Origin: Endozoicomonas elysicola
GTDB taxonomy: Bacteria; Pseudomonadota; Gammaproteobacteria; Pseudomonadales; Endozoicomonadaceae
DNA length: 64,000 nucleotides
Assembly: GCF_000710775.1 (NCBI RefSeq)
Contig: NZ_JOJP01000001.1
Location: forward strand, 4,636,232 to 4,700,231
Direction: 5' to 3'
Below are positions 1-9,760 of the stretch, in pieces; position 1 is the stretch's first letter; the number at the start of each line of letters is the position of its first letter. Both the position numbers and the translations under genes were made by a program. Under the pieces are notes generated by a model. The model saw only the letters and a list, made by a program, of their open reading frames with translations, was not told the origin of the DNA and ran no database searches.

Positions 1-87
1 GTTGAGGGCGTTCAGTTTCATCCAGAATCCATTATGACTGAACAAGGCCATGACCTACTGGCCAATTTCCTCAAACAATCGGTATAA
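1..87 (+). CDS. trpG: Anthranilate synthase glutamine amidotransferase subunit, C-terminal end (partial)
   Basis: Only the last 28 codons are inside the window. They contain GVQFHPES, the conserved C-terminal segment of class I glutamine amidotransferases that carries the His and Glu of the Cys-His-Glu triad. The protein supplies ammonia to TrpE for anthranilate synthesis. The stop is 20 bases upstream of trpD on the same strand, as in the trpGDC operon of pseudomonads. It could in principle be pabA, but adjacency to trpD and trpC favours trpG. Confidence 0.9.
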   Translation, partial: VEGVQFHPESIMTEQGHDLLANFLKQSV

Positions 88-107
88 CAGACTCAGGGAG
101 TGACATC

Positions 108-1151
108 ATGCAAATAAAAGAAGCCATCGGTCGGATTGTGCAGCACCTTGATCTCAGCCGGGATGAAATGGTCGATGTGATGCAGCAGATAATGACCGGC
201 CAGTGCAGTGACACACAGATTGCAGCTTTTCTGGTTGGCATGCGGATGAAGAGCGAAAGCATCGAGGAAATTACCGGAGCGGCAATGGTCATGCGACAGC
301 TCGCTACTTCAGTACAGGTGAATACTGATCATCTGGTGGATATTGTTGGTACGGGTGGCGATGGTGCCCACCTCTTTAACGTATCCACTGCTTCTGCATT
401 TGTTTGTGCCGCCGCCGGCGCTAACGTTGCAAAGCATGGCAACCGAGGGGTTTCCAGCTCAAGTGGCAGCGCCGATCTTCTGGAGCATGCCGGGGTCAAT
501 CTGGATATCACCCCAGAGCAGGTTTCCCGCTGTATTGAAGAGGTGGGCGTCGGTTTTATGTTTGCACCAGCCCACCACTCAGCCATGAAAAATGTCGTTG
601 GTGTGCGTCGGGAACTGGGTATTCGTACGCTGTTTAATATTCTTGGACCAATGTCCAATCCGGCTAACGTGAAAAATCTACTGATTGGTGTATTTACCAA
701 AGAGCTATGCCGTCCCATGGCAGAAGTACTCCGTGAACTCGGTAATGAACATGTCATGGTGGTGCATTCAGTCGATGGACTGGATGAAATCAGTATTGCG
801 AGTGAAACTCATGTTGCTGAGCTGAAGGATGGCAAAGTCTTCGAATACACCCTGAAACCAGAAGATTTTAATATTAATTCACAAAGCCTGATTGGGCTGG
901 ATGTGAAAGACAGTAATGAATCACTCACTCTGATCAAGGATGCACTTGGTAAACAACAAGGACGATATGCTGAAAAAGCGGCCAGTATGATTGCCCTGAA
1001 TGCCGGCACCGCCATCTACCTTTCAGGCGTCGCCAGCCGCCTCGAAGAAGGCATCCTAATGGCTCAGGATGCTATCGACAGTGGCCTGGCTCTGGAAAAA
1101 ATGAACGAACTGGCCAGCTTCACACGTGTTTTTTCAGCAGATGCTCATTGA
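108..1151 (+). CDS. trpD: Anthranilate phosphoribosyltransferase
   Basis: Transfers phosphoribose from PRPP to anthranilate, the second committed step of tryptophan synthesis in the cytoplasm. The 347-residue product has normal family length. The PRPP/Mg loop DIVGTGGDG lies around residues 78-86, and the anthranilate-binding segment [15 protein letters not shown] around 109-123. The ATG is preceded by an AGGGAG ribosome binding site. It sits between trpG (20-base gap) and trpC (10-base gap), so the three are almost certainly cotranscribed. Confidence 0.97.
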   Translation: MQIKEAIGRIVQHLDLSRDEMVDVMQQIMTGQCSDTQIAAFLVGMRMKSESIEEITGAAMVMRQLATSVQVNTDHLVDIVGTGGDGAHLFNVSTASAFVCAAAGANVAKHGNRGVSSSSGSADLLEHAGVNLDITPEQVSRCIEEVGVGFMFAPAHHSAMKNVVGVRRELGIRTLFNILGPMSNPANVKNLLIGVFTKELCRPMAEVLRELGNEHVMVVHSVDGLDEISIASETHVAELKDGKVFEYTLKPEDFNINSQSLIGLDVKDSNESLTLIKDALGKQQGRYAEKAASMIALNAGTAIYLSGVASRLEEGILMAQDAIDSGLALEKMNELASFTRVFSADAH

Positions 1152-1161
1152 GGACAGGTGC

Positions 1162-1965
1162 ATGCCATTACCGACCATCTTAAATAAAATCGTCAAGCGA
1201 AAGCATGAAGAAGTTTCTGAGCGCAGCCTTGTAAAGCCTTTGGATGAAGTGATAAGGCTTGCCAAAAACAGCTCACCTACAAGAGGTTTTGCTGACAGCC
1301 TTTTCGCAAAAATTGAGAAGCAACAAGTAGCAGTAATCGCTGAAATCAAAAAAGCATCTCCTAGCAAAGGGATTATCCGGGAACACTTTGAACCCGCAGA
1401 CATCGCTAGAAGCTATGAACATTCAGGAGCCAGCTGCCTGTCGGTGTTAACAGACCATGACTTCTTTCAGGGTAGTGAAGCATATTTGCTAGCCGCGCGG
1501 GAAGCCTGCTCCCTGCCCGTACTGAGAAAGGATTTTATGGTGGATCCCTACCAGATATACGAGGCGCGAATGATTGGTGCTGATTGTATTCTGTTGATCG
1601 TTTCCGCTCTCTCTGATCAACAACTCAGAGAGTTTAATGCGCTGGCACAATCACTGGGAATGGATGTTCTGGTTGAAGTACATGGTGCGGATGAACTGGA
1701 GAGAGCCCTGCCACTTCCAGGAGCCATTCTTGGTATCAACAATCGCAACCTGCATACCTTTGAAGTCAGTCTGGAAAATACCTTTGAACTACTGGGCTCA
1801 ATTCCCGATGGTCGACTAGTGGTAACGGAAAGTGGCATTCATACTAAAAATGATGTGGAATCCATGATCGAGCACAATGTGAAAAGCTTTCTGGTAGGCG
1901 AGGCGTTCATGCGACAGGAAGATCCTGGCCAAGCCCTGAAGGAATTATTTGGTGCTTATTTATAA
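1162..1965 (+). CDS. trpC: Indole-3-glycerol-phosphate synthase
   Basis: Converts carboxyphenylamino-deoxyribulose phosphate to indole-3-glycerol phosphate. The TIM-barrel signatures are in order: [41 protein letters not shown] and VTESGI. The ATG at 1162 ([11 protein letters not shown]) is chosen over an in-frame ATG at 1126. It matches the usual N-terminus of pseudomonad TrpC, has GAGGACAGG upstream, and avoids overlapping trpD. The product is 267 residues and is monofunctional, not fused to trpF. Confidence 0.96.
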   Translation: MPLPTILNKIVKRKHEEVSERSLVKPLDEVIRLAKNSSPTRGFADSLFAKIEKQQVAVIAEIKKASPSKGIIREHFEPADIARSYEHSGASCLSVLTDHDFFQGSEAYLLAAREACSLPVLRKDFMVDPYQIYEARMIGADCILLIVSALSDQQLREFNALAQSLGMDVLVEVHGADELERALPLPGAILGINNRNLHTFEVSLENTFELLGSIPDGRLVVTESGIHTKNDVESMIEHNVKSFLVGEAFMRQEDPGQALKELFGAYL

Positions 1966-1970
1966 TACTG

Positions 1971-1989
1971 GCCGACCCTAAAGGTCGGC
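1971..1989. terminator. Hairpin between trpC and sodC, likely bidirectional terminator
   Basis: GCCGACC and GGTCGGC form a perfect 7-bp stem with a 5-base loop, six bases after the trpC stop and before the convergent sodC stop. The downstream T-tract is weak on both strands, so the efficiency of termination is inferred only from position. Confidence 0.6.
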
Positions 1990-2020
1990 TACTCTTCCCT
2001 GACATTCAATCACGTTTGAA

Positions 2021-2602
2021 TTACTGAATAATCCCACAGGCTATTCTGGCACCACCACCGCCCAGAGGAGGATTATCAGAATAGTTGTCAGCACCAGCAT
2101 GAATGACAAGAGAGTGCCCCCTCAGCTCTGATAATGAAAGTCGGGGAGCCTCCACAGGGGTAACTGCATTCCCGTAATCATCAACCATTAATGTGGGCAA
2201 GTCTCCTAAATGTCCATGACCTTCAGGCCCTTCATGATGGCCAGTCTTCTCAGGATCATAATGACTACCTGCGGCCAGTGCGGCAACTTTCTGACCACCT
2301 TTCTCTCCAGGTTCACAGGAAGGATTTTCGTGAACATGAAAACCATGCGCCCCCGGCGGCAAGTCATGAAGCGCAGGCTGAAACCTGACCCCTTGAGCAA
2401 TATCATCATCGTCAGCGTAATGAATAACTACTTTCCCCACCATGGGCCCATTACCTGCCGAGGTCACCTGAAACATCACAACTTCCAGCTTTTCTTCAAC
2501 TCTGCTCGAATTATCTACATGACTCGTATTATCCGAGCAACCAGACACTAAAGCAGAAAATATGATCGGTAGGGTCAGGAATCTGATGTCTCTGTTAACC
2601 AT
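2021..2602 (-). CDS. sodC: Copper/zinc superoxide dismutase, predicted lipoprotein
   Basis: Dismutates superoxide in the cell envelope. The family metal-site segments are present: GFHVHENPSCEPG, HYDPEKTGHHEGP, GHGHLGDLP and the C-terminal GGGGARIACGII with its disulphide cysteine. The N-terminus has a hydrophobic stretch ending in LVSGC, which fits a lipobox, so membrane anchoring is likely. An acidic and Asn/Ser-rich linker follows. The 193-residue length suits a bacterial SodC with a tether. It is monocistronic and convergent with trpC. Confidence 0.93.
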   Translation of the reverse strand: MVNRDIRFLTLPIIFSALVSGCSDNTSHVDNSSRVEEKLEVVMFQVTSAGNGPMVGKVVIHYADDDDIAQGVRFQPALHDLPPGAHGFHVHENPSCEPGEKGGQKVAALAAGSHYDPEKTGHHEGPEGHGHLGDLPTLMVDDYGNAVTPVEAPRLSLSELRGHSLVIHAGADNYSDNPPLGGGGARIACGIIQ

Positions 2603-2615
2603 GTTACGTAGCCTC

Positions 2616-2638
2616 TGAGTATATTTATAAAACTCAGT
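2616..2638. promoter_or_regulatory. Inverted repeat upstream of sodC
   Basis: CTGAGT and ACTCAG flank an 11-base AT-rich centre, 14-36 bases upstream of the sodC start codon. It overlaps the likely -10 region (TATAAA-like on the minus strand), so it could be an operator. This rests on position and symmetry only. Confidence 0.3.
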
Positions 2639-2708
2639 ATAGGTCTCAAATACGTTTACTTAATAGTGCTGACAGTGCTGGTAGCTATGATACCCAAGCC
2701 CTCACAAG

Positions 2709-3350
2709 CTACCGAGTACCAAAAACAACCATGGTTTTTCCTTTAACAGAAACAAGCCCTTGGGCTTCGAGACTTTTCAGCACCCGACCAACCATCTCAC
2801 GGGAACATCCAACAATACGGCCAATTTCCTGACGGGTTATCTTAATTTGCATGCCATCAGGATGAGTCATGGCATCTGGTTGACGGCATAGATCAAGAAG
2901 CGTTCTGGCCACCCGACCAGTAACATCAAGAAAAGCAAGGTCTCCCATCTTCCGGGTAGTATCCTTCAGACGAGTTGCCATCTGACCTGACAGCAGCATC
3001 AAAATATCAGGATCTTTCTGAATCAGCCCCCTGAATTGCTGGTAGCTGATTTCAGCTACTTCGCAGGGGGTCTTTGCCTTGACCCAGGCACTTCGTTCAG
3101 GAAGATCCTCATCAAACAAACCCATTTCACCAAAGAAATCGCCCTGATTGAGATATGCGACGATCATCTCTCTACCTTCGTCGTCTTCTATAACAACAGA
3201 TACAGCCCCCTTGACGATATAATAAAGCGTCTCGGAAGTATCACCTGCACAAAGTATTGTGCTTCTTGCTGGATAGCTTTTCTGAGAGCACATGGACAAA
3301 AAGTGCTCCATGCCGGGACCTGGTTTGACGGGCAAATTCTTTGTCAACAT
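2709..3350 (-). CDS. crp: cAMP receptor protein / Vfr-type transcription regulator
   Basis: A global cAMP-responsive regulator. It has an N-terminal cyclic-nucleotide-binding beta roll ([10 protein letters not shown], then [17 protein letters not shown]), a long dimerisation helix and a C-terminal winged helix whose recognition helix segment is [15 protein letters not shown]. The C-terminal half is nearly identical to P. aeruginosa Vfr as I remember it. The start at 3350 gives 213 residues, the Vfr length. It has GAGGAG directly upstream, so a TTG at 3347 is also possible; longer in-frame starts exist to 3443. Position beside trpC and an OsmC gene matches pseudomonad synteny. Vfr controls type IV pili and type III secretion in Pseudomonas, which may matter for genes elsewhere in this window. 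Confidence 0.95.
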   Translation of the reverse strand: MLTKNLPVKPGPGMEHFLSMCSQKSYPARSTILCAGDTSETLYYIVKGAVSVVIEDDEGREMIVAYLNQGDFFGEMGLFDEDLPERSAWVKAKTPCEVAEISYQQFRGLIQKDPDILMLLSGQMATRLKDTTRKMGDLAFLDVTGRVARTLLDLCRQPDAMTHPDGMQIKITRQEIGRIVGCSREMVGRVLKSLEAQGLVSVKGKTMVVFGTR

Positions 3351-3557
3351 CTCCTCACCACAACGACCATGTTTGGTTAATATCATACCGCAAACTATTC
3401 TTTCGTTAATTGTGAATGTCTTTTTTCTTGACTGCCTTGGCACAATTCACTGAAAAAATACCTGAAATATAAAGTGATCAACTCCTATATATGAAAAAAG
3501 CATTAATCTCTTCTATGCTCTTTGCTTACCTTTTACCCAAACCAAAGGTAATTTACC

Positions 3558-3920
3558 ATGAAAGAGCTGCCTGCATTTTGTTCAATTCATCCATATTTCC
3601 GAGTAAAACCGGAAAGAATGGACAGCTTCAGCCAGCTTATGACGGACTTCGTCGAAAGGACTCAGAACGAAGAAGGCGTTATATTTTATGGCTTCACTTG
3701 CCACGGTAACGAAGTACTCTGCAGAGAGGCGTATATCAATGCCCATGCATTGCTGCACCACTTGGATAACGTTGCTGATTTACTGGATGAAGCCAGTAAA
3801 ATTGCTGAACTCACCCGTCTGGAAATCCATGGCAGTGAAGCAGATATAACCCACCTCAGAGAGCCTTTAGCCAAGTGGCAGCCTGACTTCTATACCTTTA
3901 AACTCGGATTTATTCACTAA
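3558..3920 (+). CDS. Antibiotic biosynthesis monooxygenase (ABM)-like protein
   Basis: A 120-residue product with the ferredoxin-like ABM fold pattern. The N-terminal strand HPYFRVKPERMDSF is followed by a helix, then a GVIFYGFTCHGNEVLCREAY strand pair and a helix with the typical H-H-L segment (HALLHHLDNV). Such proteins are small quinol or heme-type monooxygenases or structural relatives. The substrate cannot be told from sequence. The start has AAAGGTAA nine bases upstream. It is divergent from crp and so could be under CRP control from the shared intergenic region. Confidence 0.75.
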   Translation: MKELPAFCSIHPYFRVKPERMDSFSQLMTDFVERTQNEEGVIFYGFTCHGNEVLCREAYINAHALLHHLDNVADLLDEASKIAELTRLEIHGSEADITHLREPLAKWQPDFYTFKLGFIH

Positions 3921-3990
3921 AAAGGTAGAGGCATTAGCTAAATCACTCGTTTTCCTCTGGTAATGGTTGTTTTCATTTAAAGGCTTTAGA

Positions 3991-4452
3991 ATGGCTCGAA
4001 AAGAGAAACAGCCTCAATTACCAGAACAGGAATTTCGAATGCGGACACAAGTAAAGTGGGTCGATAGCCAGCGTTTTCTAGGACTGACTGCCAGTGGCAA
4101 TTCAGTGGTTATGGATGCAGACAAAAACCAGAAGAACGCTCCAAGCCCCATGGAGATGGTTCTAATGGGCTTAGGTGGCTGCTCCTCTGTCGATGTAGTC
4201 AATATTCTGGAAAAAGCACGACAGAACATCACCAGTTGTCATGTAGATATTGAGTCAGAACGCGCTGATGCCATTCCTGCAGTGTTTACCAAAATACATC
4301 TGAACTTTGTCGTCAAAGGCAGCAATATCAAAGAGTCTCAGGTACAGCGTGCCGTCAATTTATCCGCTGAAAAATACTGTTCTGTAGCCCGTATGCTCGG
4401 TAAAGGTGGCGTAGAAATCACTCACAGCTACGAGATTATTGAGACTGAGTAG
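3991..4452 (+). CDS. OsmC family protein (YhfA-like)
   Basis: The OsmC/Ohr fold is shown by the central segment PMEMVLMGLGGCSSVDVV, which carries the first conserved Cys, and by EKYCSVARMLGKG, which carries the second. The two Cys form the thiol peroxidase-like site in the family. The YhfA branch is poorly characterised. ATG 3991 is preferred over 3967 because AAAGG lies at the right distance; a start at the later Met (MRTQVKWV) is also possible. OsmC next to crp/vfr is a conserved arrangement in pseudomonads. Confidence 0.88.
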   Translation: MARKEKQPQLPEQEFRMRTQVKWVDSQRFLGLTASGNSVVMDADKNQKNAPSPMEMVLMGLGGCSSVDVVNILEKARQNITSCHVDIESERADAIPAVFTKIHLNFVVKGSNIKESQVQRAVNLSAEKYCSVARMLGKGGVEITHSYEIIETE

Positions 4453-4460
4453 ACTGCTTG

Positions 4461-4520
4461 AACCACAAAGCACGCAATGAGCACAAAGAAAGACTCTAAA
4501 AACTTGTGTGCTTCGTGGTT
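4461..4520. repeat. Long imperfect inverted repeat between osmC-like gene and hinT
   Basis: AACCACAAAGCACGCAA (4461-4477) pairs with CTTGTGTGCTTCGTGGTT (4503-4520), leaving a 25-base loop that itself repeats a GCACAAAG motif. It lies between two convergent genes, so it could serve as a terminator. It also resembles the AACCACGAAG-type interspersed motif seen in many bacterial genomes. Confidence 0.6.
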
Positions 4521-4526
4521 AAAAAA

Positions 4527-4868
4527 TCAACCTGGAGGCCACTGCATTTGACGGCCAGCCAGCAGATGAAGGTGTATGTGATACACTGACTGCCCACCAT
4601 GGCTGTTGGTATTCAAGGCAAAGCGAAACCCATCGTCATCAACCCCTTCCTGAGCAGCGATATCTTTTGCCACCAGCATCATCTTGCCAAGCAGTGACTG
4701 ATCTTCTGCCATTGCATCATTCATGGTTGCAATATGCTTTTTCGGGATGACCAGAATATGGGTTGGGGCCGCAGGATTAATATCCCTGAATGCCACCACC
4801 TCATCATCTTCAAACACCTTATCAGCAGGAATATCCCCTGAAGCAATTTTACAGAAAAGACAACTCAT
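4527..4868 (-). CDS. hinT: HIT-family purine nucleoside phosphoramidase
   Basis: Hydrolyses adenosine 5'-phosphoramidates. The histidine triad HIHLHLL is at residues 97-103, and the N-terminal CLFCKIASGDIPA is typical of the HinT/PKCI branch. The 113-residue length is normal. The start codon is followed in transcription order by no close gene; cysZ lies 33 bases upstream on the same strand and may be cotranscribed. Confidence 0.94.
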   Translation of the reverse strand: MSCLFCKIASGDIPADKVFEDDEVVAFRDINPAAPTHILVIPKKHIATMNDAMAEDQSLLGKMMLVAKDIAAQEGVDDDGFRFALNTNSHGGQSVYHIHLHLLAGRQMQWPPG

Positions 4869-4901
4869 TCAATCCGCTCCTTTATTTGCCTTTAATAAAA
4901 C

Positions 4902-5639
4902 TCACACTGCTGCATTTTTCTGTTCCATTTCACGCTCCCATAACAGGGAAGCACCAACGACTGCAGCTGGAATAATCAACAAATTAACCAATGGTATTAA
5001 CATAGCCAGATTTACAATCGCCCCAAACGGCCAGGACTTTGATATTTGTGGCTTCAGTCTTGATAGCATATCGGAAAAAGAAACGCCTCGGTTATCCGCG
5101 GCATAATCGCAATATTGGATAGCCATCATCCAGCCATTGAATAAAAACCACAGCACAAAACCCAGTACAGGAACAAAGGATAATAGTAACAGCACTATTG
5201 CACGAGGCAGGTAATAGAGCAGTTTGCGCAGCTCTCGACCAATACTTCTCGGGACAATGACCAGCCAGTCAGACAATTGGAGGTCTGGCAAATCAGCCCC
5301 CTCCATACGCTGCACTTTTTCTGCCAGAAGTGCATTAAAAGGAGCAGCAATAAAATTCCCAATAATGGTAAAGGTAAAAAACATGACCGCTGCCAGTGCC
5401 AGAAAAAACAGAGGCCACAACAGGTATTCCAGAAATGCCAACCACTCGGGCATCCAACCTGTGAGTTGTGACATCCACAAAGAGAAATGGCCCGATGCCC
5501 AGTAAATAATCCCACCAAACACCAGAATATTGATAACCAGTGGAATCAAAACAAACCATCTCAACTGTGGCAGTACGATCATTTTCAGGCCCTGAATAAA
5601 GTAACCGGGACCAGATAAAGGGTTGTTATGTGTCATCAC
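4902..5639 (-). CDS. cysZ: Sulfate transporter CysZ
   Basis: Inner-membrane sulfate permease feeding cysteine synthesis. The 245-residue product has about four hydrophobic segments (about 25-50, 70-100, 145-175 and 205-230) and the family signature around GNFIAAPFNALLAEKVQ. The N-terminus SGPGYFIQGLKMI and the YDYAADNRG-like segment (YCDYAADNRGVSF) are typical of CysZ. It is divergent from trxB, separated by a MITE-like element. Confidence 0.92.
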   Translation of the reverse strand: MMTHNNPLSGPGYFIQGLKMIVLPQLRWFVLIPLVINILVFGGIIYWASGHFSLWMSQLTGWMPEWLAFLEYLLWPLFFLALAAVMFFTFTIIGNFIAAPFNALLAEKVQRMEGADLPDLQLSDWLVIVPRSIGRELRKLLYYLPRAIVLLLLSFVPVLGFVLWFLFNGWMMAIQYCDYAADNRGVSFSDMLSRLKPQISKSWPFGAIVNLAMLIPLVNLLIIPAAVVGASLLWEREMEQKNAAV

Positions 5640-5665
5640 TCTATTTTTAATTCTTGCCAGAAGTA

Positions 5666-5930
5666 AGGGCCTGTTGACGTTGCGTTGCGGGGCTCAGTGG
5701 CTCAGAAAAACGTCATATGCGCGAAAGACTTGCGCAGCCCGTAGTCAGTCTACACCAAGCGAGTCTGACAAAGCAGATGGTGTTTTTCTGAGTCATCCGA
5801 AGGACGTATCAGGGCGCCACTATACCGTTGTTGCAGCATTTTGAAACGCAACCAGCCTTCCTGTAATGCCGCGCCTAGTCACAGGAGCGCCCTGATACGC
5901 TGCGCACGCAACGAAACGTCAACAGGCCCT
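5666..5930. mobile_element. MITE-like element between cysZ and trxB
   Basis: A 265-bp non-coding block bounded by near-perfect 24-bp terminal inverted repeats (AGGGCCTGTTGACGTTGCGT at the left, differing by one base at the right). Nested inside are a second inverted pair (CGTATCAGGGCGC at 5805-5817 against 5887-5899) and a GGCTCAGAAAAAC/GTTTTTCTGAGTC pair. No transposase is encoded, so it looks like a miniature non-autonomous element or a structured repeat. No clear target duplication is visible. The ends share CTGTTGAC and TGGCTCAG with elements near 9639 and 24850. Confidence 0.7.
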
Positions 5931-6037
5931 AAATATTACAACAGCTAAAGCCATTTCTCTTACTTTCTTCTGTCTTCAATAGCGTCAGGCAATGCAATCT
6001 ATCATTTTTGCCAATTGCCATGGCAGAAAGGCAATAG

Positions 6038-7039
<1,002 letters not shown>

Positions 7040-7052
7040 TAAAATTAATATC

Positions 7053-7082
7053 GTTGGCTTCTTCAAAAGAGAAGAAGCCAAC
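7053..7082. terminator. Bidirectional terminator between trxB and zapG
   Basis: GTTGGCTTCTTC and GAAGAAGCCAAC form a perfect 12-bp stem with a 6-base loop between two convergent genes. The minus-strand exit (GATATTAATTTTATT) is U-rich; the plus-strand exit is not. Confidence 0.75.
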
Positions 7083-7090
7083 AAATCAGG

Positions 7091-7576
7091 CTACTTATCC
7101 ACACTCGCCTCTTTCGCAGGCTCACTGCTAAAACCATACTCTTCTGCCAAAGCCCCCTGCTCATCCGGACTAGATTTAGGCGCATAATCCTTTGGTTGCT
7201 CAAGCGGAGGCGTACGTTCATTCCGGCGCTTATGAACCTTACCTGATAATAACGCATTACTGCTCAGCAAAGAGTCTCCAAGCCGATTGCGAACCTCTTC
7301 ATCCTTACAGAGGCCTTCTGCGCCATTGGCAAGATGCTCATGGACATCCCGGTAAGTATCGGTGAGTTTGTTAACCAAATGCGCAGATGTGGTGAAATGG
7401 TCTCCCACGCGCTCCTGATACTCCTTGAACTCCTGCTGCAACTCATCCAGCTGGTTTTCCAGCTTGCCATTACGGGATTTCGACCCTGACAGTAGATGGT
7501 AAACAAGCGCACCACACAAAATCCCCGCCAGAAACGCCAGACTACCGACAAACCAAAGTACGTTCATGTTTTCCAC
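7091..7576 (-). CDS. zapG: ZapG/YhcB family (DUF1043) envelope protein
   Basis: One N-terminal transmembrane helix (VLWFVGSLAFLAGILCGALVY) is followed by a basic turn and a coiled-coil segment (LENQLDELQQEFKEYQERV), then the family motif around HFTTSAHLVNKLTDTYRDVHEHLA. The C-terminal tail is low-complexity and acidic/Pro-rich. The family takes part in divisome and envelope growth control in E. coli. The GTG at 7576 has GAGG upstream; an ATG at 7567 is also possible. In E. coli yhcB is next to zapE. Here zapE is 2.2 kb away, with two unrelated genes in between. Confidence 0.88.
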   Translation of the reverse strand: MENMNVLWFVGSLAFLAGILCGALVYHLLSGSKSRNGKLENQLDELQQEFKEYQERVGDHFTTSAHLVNKLTDTYRDVHEHLANGAEGLCKDEEVRNRLGDSLLSSNALLSGKVHKRRNERTPPLEQPKDYAPKSSPDEQGALAEEYGFSSEPAKEASVDK

Positions 7577-7711
7577 AGTATCGCCTCACTCAGTGGGGCC
7601 CGCGCCCTTGTCATTAAATCACAACGCCATGTCCTTAAGCGCCTATTGTATAGATTCCATTGAAGTTGGCCTAGTCCATAAAGGCACAAGTCAGATTCGA
7701 GCAGAATCCAC

Positions 7712-8326
7712 TTACTCTGTCCACCACTCAGCCCCTGATTTACTTTCAATACCCAGAAGGTTAGGGAAACAGTGCCTGATGCTTCTACCATGGGCATCTA
7801 CATATAAATTCAGTGCAATTGCAGGACTCTGATCAGAGGCTTCCTGCAAGCGGTGCGTATTGTTCTTTTCCGGCACAAAATACGCTTCCGGTTGAAAAAC
7901 CTTTAACCTTCGGCTCCTATCCAGTATGGCAATACCTGTCCCAGAGTTCTGCAATTTATCAGTATATCCATAGAACTCTACCACCTCTCCATAGATCAAT
8001 AACGGCCCACACTCTACATCGTGATCATGTGTAACCGTACTCTGGCCAGGAGACAAAACAATAGCAACAATAGCGAAAGGGGCCGAATATTTGCAAAGCC
8101 CCTGGGAATCAAGACTTCGGTATAACACTTCGCGATAATATGCTTTCCTGCTTACCTTTAGTAAAAGATCTTCTACAACGACAGGAGACATCGACAGATT
8201 AATACCCAGATAACGCCATATCCACCTGGGCATTTCATCCCCAGGCACACCCATCTCAGAACCTTTCGTTACTCCCGCATCGACCAGACTCTGAAGCGCC
8301 AGACTGAAGCTACTCAAATTAAACAC
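7712..8326 (-). CDS. Cysteine-dioxygenase-like cupin protein
   Basis: The 204-residue product matches the thiol dioxygenase cupin pattern. HDHDVECGPLLIYGEVVEFYG provides the first His-x-His of the iron site, and NNTHRLQEASDQSPAIALNLYV provides the third His in the typical cysteine-dioxygenase context. The likely role is oxidation of cysteine or a related thiol to a sulfinate; the substrate is not certain. The start is a GTG with a weak ribosome binding site, so an internal start cannot be excluded. It lies between zapG and zapE with the next gene divergent, in a block that looks inserted. Confidence 0.7.
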   Translation of the reverse strand: MFNLSSFSLALQSLVDAGVTKGSEMGVPGDEMPRWIWRYLGINLSMSPVVVEDLLLKVSRKAYYREVLYRSLDSQGLCKYSAPFAIVAIVLSPGQSTVTHDHDVECGPLLIYGEVVEFYGYTDKLQNSGTGIAILDRSRRLKVFQPEAYFVPEKNNTHRLQEASDQSPAIALNLYVDAHGRSIRHCFPNLLGIESKSGAEWWTE

Positions 8327-8513
8327 CTGAAAACCAGCAAGCCCGATAACTTTGTATAGCTCTTTTCATCAGGGTGTGAGGAAAAAATAAAGCGCTTCCC
8401 AGAATCCATTGCAACAGCCCAACCACCTTGAAATCGGTCACATTGCCAGCCAATCATTCACACACTATGTTGAAGTTATTCATGGAACAAACTATTGCCA
8501 AGAGGTTTTCCTG

Positions 8514-9605
8514 ATGACTGCTGGCATGATGAGAGCTGTTCGCATCTTTGAACATGGTGATACAGGTGTACTCAAGGTTGACGAATATCCAATACCGGAG
8601 CCGGGTGAAAATGATCTTCTGGTAAAAGTCATAGCAACCGGCGTTTCCGGCTGGGATATCAAATATCGCAGAGGAGACTTTCTGAAGCACTTCAATCAGT
8701 CCGGCCTCCCCGGCAGAAAAAAATTCCCTCTACCTCAACAACCAGGTCGTGAAGCATCAGGAACGGTAATAAAAACAGGGTCATGTGTTACACGTTTTAA
8801 AACGGGTGATGCTGTACTCGGCCTGGTTCACCCACAAAACGATTATTGCACGAATACAATGAGAGGCCTTGGCAACCTTTCCACAGAAATTGATTATCCC
8901 GGCCATGCGGCTTTTGGAGGCAATGCCCAGTATATATGCCGCCCTGAGCACTACTGGTTTCCAATTCCCGATGGCGTAAGCTATGAACAAGCAGCGGCAG
9001 GATCATGGTCCTTTCCCACCAGTCACCGGATAGTGGTTGATCGTTGCAAGATAGCTATCGGCGATACTGTTTTTATTACCGGTACTGCCGGCGGTATGGG
9101 GAATGCAGCTGTCCAGTGGGCCAGATTAGCGGGGGCAAGTATCATCGGCTGCACCCGAAAGGCCGAGAAAATTTCCTCTATCGAAGCACTGGGTGTGGAC
9201 CTGGTTATCAATACAATGGATTCCAGTCACGCATATGATCAGATGATGTCAATGACCCATGGTGAAGGAATTGATCACTTTATAGAATTTACCGGTTCGC
9301 CGTCACTTATTGAACTGGGGCTGGAAGCACTGAGGGTAGGAGGAACTGTCTGTCCAGTCGGAGGCGACATGAGCGATAAGCCGCTGCCCTTTAAAGTCAT
9401 GGACTTTACCAAAAAGGAAATGACCGTCCTGGGCATTCGAGGCTCCCGCCTTAATGATCAGCGAATCTATCTTGAGCAGCTGGCTACAGGAAAGATCTCA
9501 GTCCCCATCGCAGCAACACTTCCCTTGAGCGAAATTCAAGAAGCTCACCGTCTGATTGAAAATGGCGAGGTGGTCGGTAAAGTACTAATTAACCCATGGC
9601 TGTAG
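8514..9605 (+). CDS. Zinc-type alcohol dehydrogenase / quinone oxidoreductase-like medium-chain reductase
   Basis: A GroES-like N-terminal half (GENDLLVKVIATGVSGWDIKYRRGDF, PGREASGTVIKTGSCV) is followed by a Rossmann half (GDTVFITGTAGGMGNAAVQWARLAG). The catalytic zinc Cys position of true alcohol dehydrogenases is occupied by Ser-Gly-Trp-Asp, so it is probably a zinc-independent NAD(P)H reductase of the quinone/enoyl type. ATG 8514 has AGAGG eight bases upstream and gives 363 residues; an upstream ATG at 8409 would add an unlike extension. Confidence 0.8.
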   Translation: MTAGMMRAVRIFEHGDTGVLKVDEYPIPEPGENDLLVKVIATGVSGWDIKYRRGDFLKHFNQSGLPGRKKFPLPQQPGREASGTVIKTGSCVTRFKTGDAVLGLVHPQNDYCTNTMRGLGNLSTEIDYPGHAAFGGNAQYICRPEHYWFPIPDGVSYEQAAAGSWSFPTSHRIVVDRCKIAIGDTVFITGTAGGMGNAAVQWARLAGASIIGCTRKAEKISSIEALGVDLVINTMDSSHAYDQMMSMTHGEGIDHFIEFTGSPSLIELGLEALRVGGTVCPVGGDMSDKPLPFKVMDFTKKEMTVLGIRGSRLNDQRIYLEQLATGKISVPIAATLPLSEIQEAHRLIENGEVVGKVLINPWL

Positions 9606-9638
9606 ATCCTGTTTCTTGAATGCAAACCTTGCTACCCA

Positions 9639-9760
9639 GGCTCTGTTGACATAAGGTTGCTGGCTCAGCTCAAACCCGAGTGTTCGTGGCCAGGCGCAAG
9701 AACGCAGGAAAAACCTAAAGGCCACAATTGCCAATGCCTTTAAAGTTCAACGCATAGTTA
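9639..9760. repeat. Degenerate or half MITE-like element upstream of zapE
   Basis: GGCTCTGTTGAC at 9639-9650 and TGGCTCAG shortly after resemble the left ends of the elements at 5666 and 24850. No matching right end is visible, so it appears truncated or decayed. The right border given is approximate. Confidence 0.4.

Noticed and set aside
3491-3709. 72-codon frame with a signal-like start (MKKALISSMLFAYLL) upstream of the ABM-like gene
   Set aside because: It overlaps the ABM-like gene in another frame for most of its length and has no ribosome binding site; the hydrophobic start is from the AT-rich leader.
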